Shown: positions 24,534 to 32,200 of the stretch, piece by piece
Layout: each line of letters begins with the position of its first letter
How positions within the stretch are numbered: the first letter of the stretch is position 1
Assembly: GCA_934402395.1 (NCBI GenBank)
Contig: CAKRTQ010000003.1
Location: 1 to 64,000, forward strand
From: an uncultured Eubacteriales bacterium
GTDB taxonomy: Bacteria > Bacillota > Clostridia > Oscillospirales > CAG-272
Length of the DNA stretch: 64,000 nucleotides
Direction of reading: 5' to 3'
Notes under the pieces: model-generated
The model's database searches: none
What the model was told of the DNA's origin: nothing
What the model saw: the letters and a program-made list of their open reading frames with translations, nothing else
Made by a program: the position numbers and the translations under genes

Positions 24534-26024
24534 ATGGCGGAAAAAACATACATCGCCATTGATCTGAAATCTTTTTTCGCGTCTGTTGAGTGCACACGCC
24601 GTGCGCTCGATCCGCTCAAGACCAACCTTGTGGTCGCCGACGCTTCGCGGACCGAAAAAACCATATGCCTTGCGGTGACTCCGTCGCTAAAAGCTTACGG
24701 AATACCTGGAAGAGCCCGTATGTTTGAAGTGATAGCGCGCGTGAATGAAATCAATCGCGAGCGGCTTTCCCGCGCACCGTGCAGAAAATTCAGCGGTTCA
24801 TCCTGTAATGCCGGAGAACTTGCGGCGCATCCGGAGATGTCGCTCGATTATATCGTTGCAAAGCCGCGCATGGCTCTGTACAAGGAAACGAGCGTTGCGA
24901 TATATCAGGTATATCTGAGGTATGTCGCCCCTGAGGACATTCATGTTTACAGCGTGGATGAGGTTTTTATAGATGCGACCAAGTATCTTGCTTTTTACGG
25001 AATGAGTGCAAAAGAGCTTACGCGCACAATGATACGCGATGTTCTTGAAACTACGGGGATCACGGCAACGGCGGGGATAGGGACTAATCTTTATCTTTGC
25101 AAGGTAGCACTGGATATAATGGCAAAGCACGTTCACGCAGATAAATACGGAGTGCGCATAGCCGAGCTTGACGAAATGTCATACCGCCGTATACTTTGGG
25201 ATCATCGGCCGATAACCGATTTCTGGCGCATCGGCAAAGGGTACTCCGAAAAACTGCGACGGTACGGCATGAACACAATGGGCGACATCGCGCGCTGTTC
25301 ATTGAAAAACGAAGCACTGCTTTACAGTCTTTTCGGCGTGAATGCGGAGCTGCTCATTGATCACGCATGGGGGTGGGAACCGTGTTCGATCAAAGAAATA
25401 AAGGAATACCGTCCGCAAACAAGCAGTACAAGTCACGGGCAGGTATTAAGCTCACCGTATGCATATGAAAAAGCCCTTATAATTGTCAAGGAAATGGCAG
25501 AGCTTTCCGCACTTGAACTTGTGGAACGCGGTCAGCTTACAAATCAGATAGTGCTTTATGTGGGCTATGACGTTGAAAGTACCGATCCCACTTCGGGCGA
25601 TACGGTCAGCGACCGGTATGGAAGGAAGGTTCCCAAGCCGGTAAACGGCACGGGCAATATAGGTCGGTTCACCTCATCGACCAAACTTATAACCGATGCT
25701 GTCGTATCTGTATTTGAAAAAAATGTTGACAGCACACTGCTCGTCAGACGGCTATCCCTGACGCTCAACAATCTGATCGACGAAAAAGAAGCCGTAAAAA
25801 AAGCCTCCTCTTACGAGCAACTTGACATTTTTGCCGACAACACAGCCATTGAACGCAAAAAAGCCGATGAGGAAGCTGCTCTTGAGCGCGAACGCCGCAT
25901 ACAGCATACCGTTATAGATATCAAAAGAAGATTCGGAAAGAATGCGATCATAAAAGGACTTGACCTCGAAGAAGGAGCTACATCGATCGAACGCAACGGC
26001 CAGATAGGAGGGCACAAGGCATGA
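24534..26024 (+). CDS. Y-family DNA polymerase (ImpB/MucB/SamB type)
   Basis: The 496-residue protein is an error-prone translesion polymerase of the UmuC/DinB superfamily. The first metal motif is AIDLKSFFASVE near residue 8 and the second is YSVDEVFIDATKY near residue 140. Then come the helix-hairpin-helix region FWRIGKGYSEKLRRYGMNTM and the little-finger domain. The long C-terminal tail with IGGHKA is typical of the Clostridia form often mislabelled as a DNA methylase. GAGGTGAGCGC precedes the ATG. It overlaps the YolD-like gene by 4 nt. I found no GAAC-N4-GTTC LexA-type box upstream. Confidence 0.93.
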   Translation: MAEKTYIAIDLKSFFASVECTRRALDPLKTNLVVADASRTEKTICLAVTPSLKAYGIPGRARMFEVIARVNEINRERLSRAPCRKFSGSSCNAGELAAHPEMSLDYIVAKPRMALYKETSVAIYQVYLRYVAPEDIHVYSVDEVFIDATKYLAFYGMSAKELTRTMIRDVLETTGITATAGIGTNLYLCKVALDIMAKHVHADKYGVRIAELDEMSYRRILWDHRPITDFWRIGKGYSEKLRRYGMNTMGDIARCSLKNEALLYSLFGVNAELLIDHAWGWEPCSIKEIKEYRPQTSSTSHGQVLSSPYAYEKALIIVKEMAELSALELVERGQLTNQIVLYVGYDVESTDPTSGDTVSDRYGRKVPKPVNGTGNIGRFTSSTKLITDAVVSVFEKNVDSTLLVRRLSLTLNNLIDEKEAVKKASSYEQLDIFADNTAIERKKADEEAALERERRIQHTVIDIKRRFGKNAIIKGLDLEEGATSIERNGQIGGHKA

Positions 26025-26443
26025 CCGGCAAGTATGACGACATAATCGATCTGCCGCATTACGTCTCGAAAAACCGCAAGCATATGTCGCTTCACGACCG
26101 CGCGGCACAGTTTGCGCCTTTTGCCGCACTTTCCGGTTACGGATCGGACATAACCGAAGCATCACGTCTGACGGGGACCCGTACTGTTCTTGATGAATAC
26201 GAGCTGGCACTGCTCGATTCCAAGCTGCGCATCCTGCAAGGCGCGGCAGACGATGATCCCGAGGTGACAGTAACATACTTTGTACCGGATGAGCGCAAAT
26301 CGGGCGGAGAATACAGGGACCTTGTCGGCACGATCTCCAAAATCGATGAATATGAGCGCATCATCGTTATGTCCGATGGAACAAAGATCCGAATGGACGA
26401 TATATTTGCGATCGAAAGCGAGATCTTCGGCTCATATTTCTGA
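26021..26443 (+). CDS. YolD-like protein
   Basis: The 140-residue product shows the YolD-like pattern: KYDDIIDLPHYVSKNRKHMS, then RAAQFAPFAALSGY, and a C-terminal beta-rich half with GGEYRDLVGTISKIDEYERI and IRMDDIFAIE. YolD-like proteins are regularly encoded beside Y-family polymerases and are thought to assist them. The ATGA overlap with the polymerase gene indicates coupled translation. A near-perfect 20-bp hairpin ends the unit. Confidence 0.88.
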   Translation: MTGKYDDIIDLPHYVSKNRKHMSLHDRAAQFAPFAALSGYGSDITEASRLTGTRTVLDEYELALLDSKLRILQGAADDDPEVTVTYFVPDERKSGGEYRDLVGTISKIDEYERIIVMSDGTKIRMDDIFAIESEIFGSYF

Positions 26444-26449
26444 TCTTAT

Positions 26450-26492
26450 GACAGGTGGTGCTGCCGTGCTGTGCACGGCGGCACCACCTGTC
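26450..26492 (+). terminator. Terminator of the PolY-YolD unit
   Basis: A 20-bp stem (GACAGGTGGTGC... / ...GCACCACCTGTC, one wobble) closes a 3-nt loop. The following bases are ATTGTAAGG, so no strong T tract is present. Confidence 0.7.
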
Positions 26493-26556
26493 ATTGTAAG
26501 GCTGATCCCCTCACCATGATGCGCGATATCAATAATCACTTTTTAAATAAAAGGAC

Positions 26557-26607
26557 TTGACAAAATCAATTGGTTGTAATATCATATATTTTAGTTGATA
26601 CATCAAC
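26557..26607 (+). promoter_or_regulatory. Promoter and MarR operator of the ABC exporter operon
   Basis: TTGACA at 26557-26562 and TATCAT at 26580-26585 are 17 bp apart. A perfect palindrome GTTGAT-AC-ATCAAC lies at 26594-26607, at the expected transcription start. A larger inverted repeat, AATTGGTTG at 26568-26576 and CAACCAATT at 26604-26612, frames the -10 box. The MarR regulator encoded next is the likely binder. Confidence 0.75.
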
Positions 26608-26625
26608 CAATTTGGAGGCAGCATT

Positions 26626-27099
26626 ATGGATTTAACGCAAAGACAAATAACGAAAATAGCGCGTGATGTCAACAGATTCACGGTGCAGGCAATGCGCGAG
26701 AACGGCGTTGGAACCGCTGAATTTGATTTTATTCACTATGTAAGACATCACCCGGGCGCAACCCAGTCAGAGGTATGCGAGGCGACCGGAACCGACAAAG
26801 GCGCCGGTGCGCGGCGTGCGGCGAATCTTGAGGCAAAGGGATATCTCAAGCGCGAGATAAATCCTTGCGACGGACGGAGCCGTATTCTGTACGCTACAGA
26901 AAAGGCGGAAAAACTGAAAAATTCAAAAGCAAACGTTGAATCGGCATTTTATGAGTGGCTCACACGTGACCTATGCGATGAAGAGAAGAAAACATTCTGT
27001 GCTACGCTCGACAAATTATACAACAAGGCAAAGGAAGAAAGAAAAGCCGGATTTGTTCATCTTACAAATGCGGCGAGTGCAGAAGATCATGAAAGCTGA
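26626..27099 (+). CDS. MarR family transcriptional regulator
   Basis: The 157-residue product has the winged-helix core of MarR proteins: EFDFIHYVRHHPGATQSEVC, then GTDKGAGARRAANLEAKGYL and the wing INPCDGRSRILYAT. It probably represses its own operon, which continues with two ABC exporter genes, and responds to a drug or toxic metabolite. Its last 11 nt overlap the start of the first exporter gene. A good TTTGGAGG ribosome binding site precedes the ATG. Confidence 0.9.
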   Translation: MDLTQRQITKIARDVNRFTVQAMRENGVGTAEFDFIHYVRHHPGATQSEVCEATGTDKGAGARRAANLEAKGYLKREINPCDGRSRILYATEKAEKLKNSKANVESAFYEWLTRDLCDEEKKTFCATLDKLYNKAKEERKAGFVHLTNAASAEDHES

Positions 27100-28831
27100 A
27101 CATATGGATGGTCATCCCGATCGCATAACATCATACTTCAGAGCGGAGTGGGCGGTATTGCTTGCCACCGCTGTCTCGGGGCTCATTTATAACTTCGGTC
27201 TGCTCGCGGGACCGTGGTTTGAAGGAAAACTGGCAGGATGTCTGATGGACATATTGAATGGAAATGCCGAATTTGCTTCAATGCTGACACTTGCGCTGTT
27301 TTATGTTGCGACCATATGCACGGTTCAGGTCGCAAGATACATAAAAAGATTTTACGTGCGCAGGTTTGCAAATAATGTGAACCGCAGCATGAAAAATGTA
27401 CTTTATGCCAACCTTATCGACCTCGAACGTTCGGAACTTGAAAAAAGCGGCACGGGCGACACTATGACCAAGGCTATATCTGATGTTGATGATTGCGCCG
27501 AGGGAATGAGAAAATTCACGACCGAGATATTCGACACCGGCATAGCTCTGCTCGGATATGTCATAATGCTGATATATTACGACTGGAAGCTGGCTCTTTT
27601 GTGTCTTGTTTTTCCGCCGCTGTCATATCTGATAGCAGAAAAAATGAAATTCACCGTTCAGCGGACCGGCGCCGAGTACAAGGCGGCATCGGCTGAATTG
27701 AACGCTGCCACTCTCGACAGAGCAGAAAATGCGGTCACATACCGCATTTACGGCTGCGAAAAGCAGCGCAGTCTGAGTTATGATAAGCACCTCTCAAACT
27801 ACGAGAATAAAGCCGTGCTGGCAAACATATGGGGCGCGGCGCTTCCTCCTCTTTACCGTGTCATGTCAATGGTAAGCGTTCTGTTCATCATTTACATCGG
27901 CGCCGCAAATATGCACCGGAATATCGGCGCATGGGACATTGCCGCATTCACGACCTTTCTGTCGTGCTTTACAAAGCTGTCCGTAAAATCTTCAAAGGCG
28001 GCTAAGCTGTTCAATTCCGTACACAAGGCGCAGGTTTCGTGGAAAAGGATAAAACCGCTCATGCACGATCCCGATGATCACCGTCAGTTGCCGGAAATGT
28101 CCCCATCGACGGTAAGCCTGAAGGATCTCTCATTTGCATACCCCGGTGAAGGAAATATATTTTCGGGTCTTTCACTTGATACCGCCCCCGGGCAGATCAT
28201 CGGTATCACAGGACCGGTCGCATGCGGCAAGTCAACGCTTGGCAAAGTATTTCTGTGCGAACATCCGTACAGCGGTTCGTTGTCAGTCGGCGGGACCGAG
28301 CTTATGAATATGCCCAAAGATAAACGGCGCGGCTTGGTGGGCTATCTGGGGCACGACACAGAGCTTCAAAGCGACAGTATAGAAAACAACATCAGGCTCG
28401 GAGACACGCGCCCTGTTGACGATGTTCTTCGCGCCGTATGTCTTGATCGCGAGGTATCCGATATGCCTGAAGGTGTCGCGACCCGCGTTGGAAGCAGCGG
28501 TGTGCGCCTTTCGGGCGGTCAGGCGCAGCGGCTTGCACTTGCTCGGACACTTTATCACAAAAGGCCGATCATGATCCTGGATGACCCGTTTTCGGCTCTT
28601 GACAGAAAGACCGAAACCGAGATATTCAAGAATCTGCGCAAAACTTGTTCAGACTCGGTGATATTTCTTATTTCACATCGGCTTTATATGTTCCCGCATA
28701 CCGACAGGATCGTGTGGATGAGCAATGGAAAAACGGTGTGCGGCACGCACGATGAACTTATGCAGAGTATTCCCGAATATGCCGAACTCTATAATATCCA
28801 GAAAGAAAGTGAAAGCGATGAAGGCAAATAA
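27089..28831 (+). CDS. ABC exporter half-transporter, degenerate-site subunit
   Basis: The 580-residue protein has about six membrane helices followed by a nucleotide-binding domain. Walker A is GPVACGKST, the signature is VRLSGGQAQR, and Walker B is IMILDDPFSALD, in which the usual catalytic Glu is Asp. That substitution is typical of the non-hydrolytic site in heterodimeric exporters such as BmrC/BmrD or TM287/288. With the next gene it should form a drug or lipid efflux pump in the cytoplasmic membrane. The ATG at 27089 overlaps the regulator stop; another ATG at 27104 is possible. Confidence 0.9.
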   Translation: MKAEHMDGHPDRITSYFRAEWAVLLATAVSGLIYNFGLLAGPWFEGKLAGCLMDILNGNAEFASMLTLALFYVATICTVQVARYIKRFYVRRFANNVNRSMKNVLYANLIDLERSELEKSGTGDTMTKAISDVDDCAEGMRKFTTEIFDTGIALLGYVIMLIYYDWKLALLCLVFPPLSYLIAEKMKFTVQRTGAEYKAASAELNAATLDRAENAVTYRIYGCEKQRSLSYDKHLSNYENKAVLANIWGAALPPLYRVMSMVSVLFIIYIGAANMHRNIGAWDIAAFTTFLSCFTKLSVKSSKAAKLFNSVHKAQVSWKRIKPLMHDPDDHRQLPEMSPSTVSLKDLSFAYPGEGNIFSGLSLDTAPGQIIGITGPVACGKSTLGKVFLCEHPYSGSLSVGGTELMNMPKDKRRGLVGYLGHDTELQSDSIENNIRLGDTRPVDDVLRAVCLDREVSDMPEGVATRVGSSGVRLSGGQAQRLALARTLYHKRPIMILDDPFSALDRKTETEIFKNLRKTCSDSVIFLISHRLYMFPHTDRIVWMSNGKTVCGTHDELMQSIPEYAELYNIQKESESDEGK

Positions 28832-30455
28832 TGTTTCCGGCGTTGTCTTGCAAGCCATAAAAGAGAAAAAACTGCTCACCGTATTTGTTCTGCTTGCTGT
28901 CATGGGAGCAGTCGCCGCTTCACTTCTGCCGCCGTTGGTGCTCGAATCCATAGTGAACAATCTTGCCGGCGGCAATTATGTGGGCATGGTTCCGGCGTTG
29001 CTTTACTTTGCCGCAATAGCCCTTGACGGCGTTTTTGAATCATTGCGAGAATCGCTTCTGACTGTTTTCGGTCAGAAAATCACACATAAGCTGCGTGAAA
29101 GCCTTGAAGCCAAGCTCGCGCGTATGACTGCCGGCGAACTGAGTGCTGCCGATCCCGGAGCTGTGGTGTCACGCTTTACCGGAGATGTCGATACAGTCGA
29201 AACGCTGTTTACCTCCGGCGTTATCAGTATGTTCGCCGATGTTTGCCGTGTGATAAGTATTCTTGCAATAGTTTTTATCAAAAGCTCCGGACTTGCGCTG
29301 TTGCTGTTTGCGATCGTACCGATGATCTATCTCTTCACACGTACGGTGCAGAAAAAAATGCTGCGCTCACAGCTTGAAAACCGCGCATCAGCGGCACGCG
29401 TTGCCGGGCACGTTCCAGAAACGATACGGTGCCTCAGAACAATTCATATGCTGGGCAAAGAAGAATACATGAAAAAACGCTACGCCGAGTACATTGACAA
29501 AGGCTACGCGGCGATCGAGAAAACCAATTTCTACGATGCAATATATTCGCCTGTCATACAGATACTCAATGCGGTGACGGTGGCAGCAGTCATGGTGCTG
29601 TCTGCTTCAGGAAACGCCGGTGTGCTTCGGCTGTTCGGTATGTCCGTCGGTACTGCGGTAGCAATTATAAATTACATATCGCAGATTTTTTCACCGATCG
29701 AAAGCCTCGGAATGGAGATCCAGACGGTTCAATCCGCTATGGCGGGACTGAAACGTATAAACGAGTTCCTGTCATTGCCGGAAAGAGAAATTTTTCACGG
29801 TGCGGTCAAAAAAGCAAATGATTGTCCGTGCGTTGAGCTTGAAAATGTATCTTTCGGATACGATGAAAAAACCGTACTTACCGACCTGTCATTCACGGTA
29901 TCCGACGGTGAACAGGTCACGCTCGCGGGGCGCACCGGGGCGGGGAAAAGCACTGTCTTCAAGCTGATCCTCGGTCTTTATCTTCCGCAAAAAGGCAGAG
30001 TGCTTATCTGCGGCAACGATGCAAACCGGATACCTGATGAGCAGAAGCGCAAAATATTCGGGTGCGTTGAGCAGTCGTTCCACCGCGTACCGGGAAGCAT
30101 ATTGGACCAGATCACGCTTTCCAATCCGTTGCTGTCACGCGACGATGCGGTAAAAGCGGCACGCGCCGTGGGGCTTGATGAAACAATACGTTCTTTTCCG
30201 AACGGATACGACACGCCGTGTACTTCAGCGCTCCTATCACAGGGGCAATGGCAGCTGCTTTCGATAGCGCGCGCTGTCGCCGCCGATCCGGAGATACTGC
30301 TGCTTGACGAAATAACCGCGAATCTTGATGCCGAAACGGAGGAAAAGGTGCTTGCTGCATTGCGCAAAGCATCCGCCAACCGCACAGTACTTTCGATCTC
30401 GCACAGACTTTTCGAGCATACAGGCGGAAGACTGATAAATATAACGCACGCGTAA
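28818..30455 (+). CDS. ABC exporter half-transporter, catalytic-site subunit
   Basis: The 545-residue partner has the same exporter fold. Walker A is LAGRTGAGKST, the signature is LLSQGQWQL, and Walker B is ILLLDEITANLD, keeping the catalytic Glu. The start overlaps the previous stop by 14 nt, with GAAAGTG just ahead, so the two subunits are translationally coupled. The operon is under the upstream MarR repressor. I cannot tell the transported substrate. Confidence 0.9.
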   Translation: MKANNVSGVVLQAIKEKKLLTVFVLLAVMGAVAASLLPPLVLESIVNNLAGGNYVGMVPALLYFAAIALDGVFESLRESLLTVFGQKITHKLRESLEAKLARMTAGELSAADPGAVVSRFTGDVDTVETLFTSGVISMFADVCRVISILAIVFIKSSGLALLLFAIVPMIYLFTRTVQKKMLRSQLENRASAARVAGHVPETIRCLRTIHMLGKEEYMKKRYAEYIDKGYAAIEKTNFYDAIYSPVIQILNAVTVAAVMVLSASGNAGVLRLFGMSVGTAVAIINYISQIFSPIESLGMEIQTVQSAMAGLKRINEFLSLPEREIFHGAVKKANDCPCVELENVSFGYDEKTVLTDLSFTVSDGEQVTLAGRTGAGKSTVFKLILGLYLPQKGRVLICGNDANRIPDEQKRKIFGCVEQSFHRVPGSILDQITLSNPLLSRDDAVKAARAVGLDETIRSFPNGYDTPCTSALLSQGQWQLLSIARAVAADPEILLLDEITANLDAETEEKVLAALRKASANRTVLSISHRLFEHTGGRLINITHA

Positions 30456-30478
30456 ATTAACTTTTTTCACAAAAGCTA

Positions 30479-30507
30479 TTGAAAAAAAGACCGTTTGGGT
30501 GTATAAT
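30479..30507 (+). promoter_or_regulatory. Sigma-A promoter of the SLC13-type transporter
   Basis: TTGAAA at 30479-30484 and TATAAT at 30502-30507 have a 17-bp spacer, 42 bp before the chosen ATG. Confidence 0.8.
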
Positions 30508-30548
30508 GACCCGGTATTTTGATTTTTCACCCAAGCGGGGAACTATTA

Positions 30549-31706
30549 ATGATAACACACATAACACACATAGAACATCGCAGGCAAAACGCGGCGGCAC
30601 AAAAGATCATTTCGTTTTGCAAAACAAATGCGGTCCTTGTCGCAGCCATCGCAGCTGCACTCATAACATCTGTTGCAGTGCCGCCCGACAGACAGTACAT
30701 CGGGTATTTTGATTTCAAAACGCTGACCTGTCTTTTCTGCACATTGGCTGTCATATGCGCCCTGAAGGACATACGTTTCTTTACTATAATTGCGCACAGG
30801 ATCGTTGCTCTGACCGGCAACATACGCCGCGCCATCATAGCGATCGTCGTGATCACATTTGTCGGTTCAATGCTTATCGCCAACGACATGGCTCTGCTTA
30901 CCTTTCTGCCGCTCGGCTACCATGTTCTGCGGTCATCGGGAAAGAAAAAATACATGATCTTTACCTTCGTGATGCAGAACATCGGAGCAAACCTCGGTGG
31001 AATGCTCACGCCGTTCGGCAACCCTCAAAACCTCTACCTGTACAATAAATTCAGCATTCCGAGCGGTAAATTTGTAAGGATAATGGCTCTGCCGTTCGTC
31101 TCGGCGATCGCGCTGATCCTTATATGCTGTTTTATTTTTGTCTGCCCGGAGAAAATCTCGGTTGAAAAAGAAGCCGGCGACAGTCTGCCGGGGTGGAAAA
31201 CGCTCCTCTACCTGCTTTTGTTTGCGTTTTCGATCATAATCGTTTTTCGCGTAGTACCATACTATTGGGGACTTATCGTGATCCCGGCTGTTCTGCTCGC
31301 TGTCGACCGCAAGGCATTGCGGCAGGTGGATTACGGGCTGCTTTTGACCTTTATGTGTTTCTTCATTTTTTCCGGAAATATGTCGCGCATCGACTTCGTG
31401 AACAGGTTCATTTCATCGTTGCTTCAAAAAAGCACTCTGCTTGTGAGTGTGATATCATGTCAGTTCATAAGCAATGTACCGTCTGCTATACTCCTTTCGG
31501 GTTTTACCGATAATTACAAAGCTCTGCTCTACGGCGTCAATATCGGCGGAACCGGAACACTTATTGCTTCACTGGCGAGTCTTATTACATTCAGACAGTA
31601 CTGTGCCGCAGAACCGGGGCAAGCAGGGAAGTATATTGCATGGTTCAGCGCATTCAATTTTGCTTTTCTGATCATAATGACTCTTGTCTGTTGTTTCATA
31701 CTCTGA
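30549..31706 (+). CDS. SLC13/ArsB-NhaD-type membrane transporter
   Basis: The 385-residue integral membrane protein has about ten hydrophobic segments and the ion-transporter superfamily motifs. LIANDMALLTFLPLG and QNIGANLGGMLTPFGNPQNL lie in the first half, and NVPSAILLSGFTDN with GGTGTLIASLASLI in the second. Members carry dicarboxylates, citrate, arsenite or sodium/protons; the substrate is not evident. GGGG lies 8 nt upstream of the ATG at 30549. A longer form from about 30519 would start inside the leader. It is followed by an A-tract/CTC-type terminator. Confidence 0.83.
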   Translation: MITHITHIEHRRQNAAAQKIISFCKTNAVLVAAIAAALITSVAVPPDRQYIGYFDFKTLTCLFCTLAVICALKDIRFFTIIAHRIVALTGNIRRAIIAIVVITFVGSMLIANDMALLTFLPLGYHVLRSSGKKKYMIFTFVMQNIGANLGGMLTPFGNPQNLYLYNKFSIPSGKFVRIMALPFVSAIALILICCFIFVCPEKISVEKEAGDSLPGWKTLLYLLLFAFSIIIVFRVVPYYWGLIVIPAVLLAVDRKALRQVDYGLLLTFMCFFIFSGNMSRIDFVNRFISSLLQKSTLLVSVISCQFISNVPSAILLSGFTDNYKALLYGVNIGGTGTLIASLASLITFRQYCAAEPGQAGKYIAWFSAFNFAFLIIMTLVCCFIL

Positions 31707-31714
31707 TCTCCCGA

Positions 31715-31749
31715 CGGCTTTAAAAACTCAAAAAGAGTTTTTAAAGCCG
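31715..31749 (+). terminator. Terminator, A-tract/CTC family
   Basis: CGGCTTTAAAAACTC pairs perfectly with GAGTTTTTAAAGCCG (15 bp) around five A residues, followed by CTTTTTTG. Confidence 0.88.
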
Positions 31750-31768
31750 CTTTTTTGCGAAAAAACGC

Positions 31769-31819
31769 TTGACACATACCCCTATCGGGTATATAATATA
31801 TATACCCGATAGGGGTATG
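31769..31819 (+). promoter_or_regulatory. csoR-copA promoter with overlapping 45-bp CsoR operator
   Basis: TTGACA at 31769-31774 and TATAAT at 31792-31797 have a 17-bp spacer. A 45-bp palindrome at 31775-31819 consists of 19-bp perfect arms (CATACCCCTATCGGGTATA and its complement) with a 7-bp centre, so it covers the whole spacer, the -10 box and the start site. Each arm itself contains TACCC-N5-GGGTA, the CsoR operator form, so two CsoR tetramers may bind side by side. Confidence 0.9.
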
Positions 31820-31831
31820 TGAGGTGCAAAA

Positions 31832-32140
31832 ATGAATAATGAAAAGTGCTGTTGCTGTTCACAGCGAAAAAAAGAGCGCACTCCGGAGGAATACAAAAAA
31901 CTCATACACAGATTGAACCGTATCGAAGGACAGATCCGAGGCATACGAAGGATGGTAGAGGACGGTGCATATTGCCCCGATATTCTTGTGCAGTCCGCAG
32001 CTGTAAATGCAGCGGTAAACGCATTCAACAAAGAATTGCTCGCCAGCCATATACGCACGTGCGTTGCCAATGACATAAGAGAAGGCAATGACGATGTAAT
32101 AGATGAGCTCGTGGCAACTTTGCAAAAACTAATGAAATAA
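31832..32140 (+). CDS. csoR: CsoR-type copper-sensing repressor
   Basis: The 102-residue DUF156 protein has the RLNRIEGQIRGIRRMVEDG helix and the copper ligands of CsoR: Cys48 in AYCPDIL, and His73 and Cys77 in SHIRTCV. Cu(I) binding releases it from DNA. An unusual extra CCCC run stands at residues 6-9. The palindromic operator in its own promoter and the copper ATPase gene 60 nt downstream make the assignment firm. Confidence 0.95.
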   Translation: MNNEKCCCCSQRKKERTPEEYKKLIHRLNRIEGQIRGIRRMVEDGAYCPDILVQSAAVNAAVNAFNKELLASHIRTCVANDIREGNDDVIDELVATLQKLMK

Positions 32141-32200
32141 ATACTCACAAACGGATGATAATATCTTTACGGCGCATTTCGGCGCCGGAGGTGGAACAAA

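Noticed and set aside
24534..26024. Annotation as a DNA methylase
   Set aside because: That name is often copied onto this protein type, but the DLKSFFASVE and SVDEVFID motifs are those of a Y-family polymerase.
26936..27088. Earlier start for the first ABC exporter subunit
   Set aside because: The extra residues overlap the end of the MarR gene in another frame and add no exporter-like sequence.
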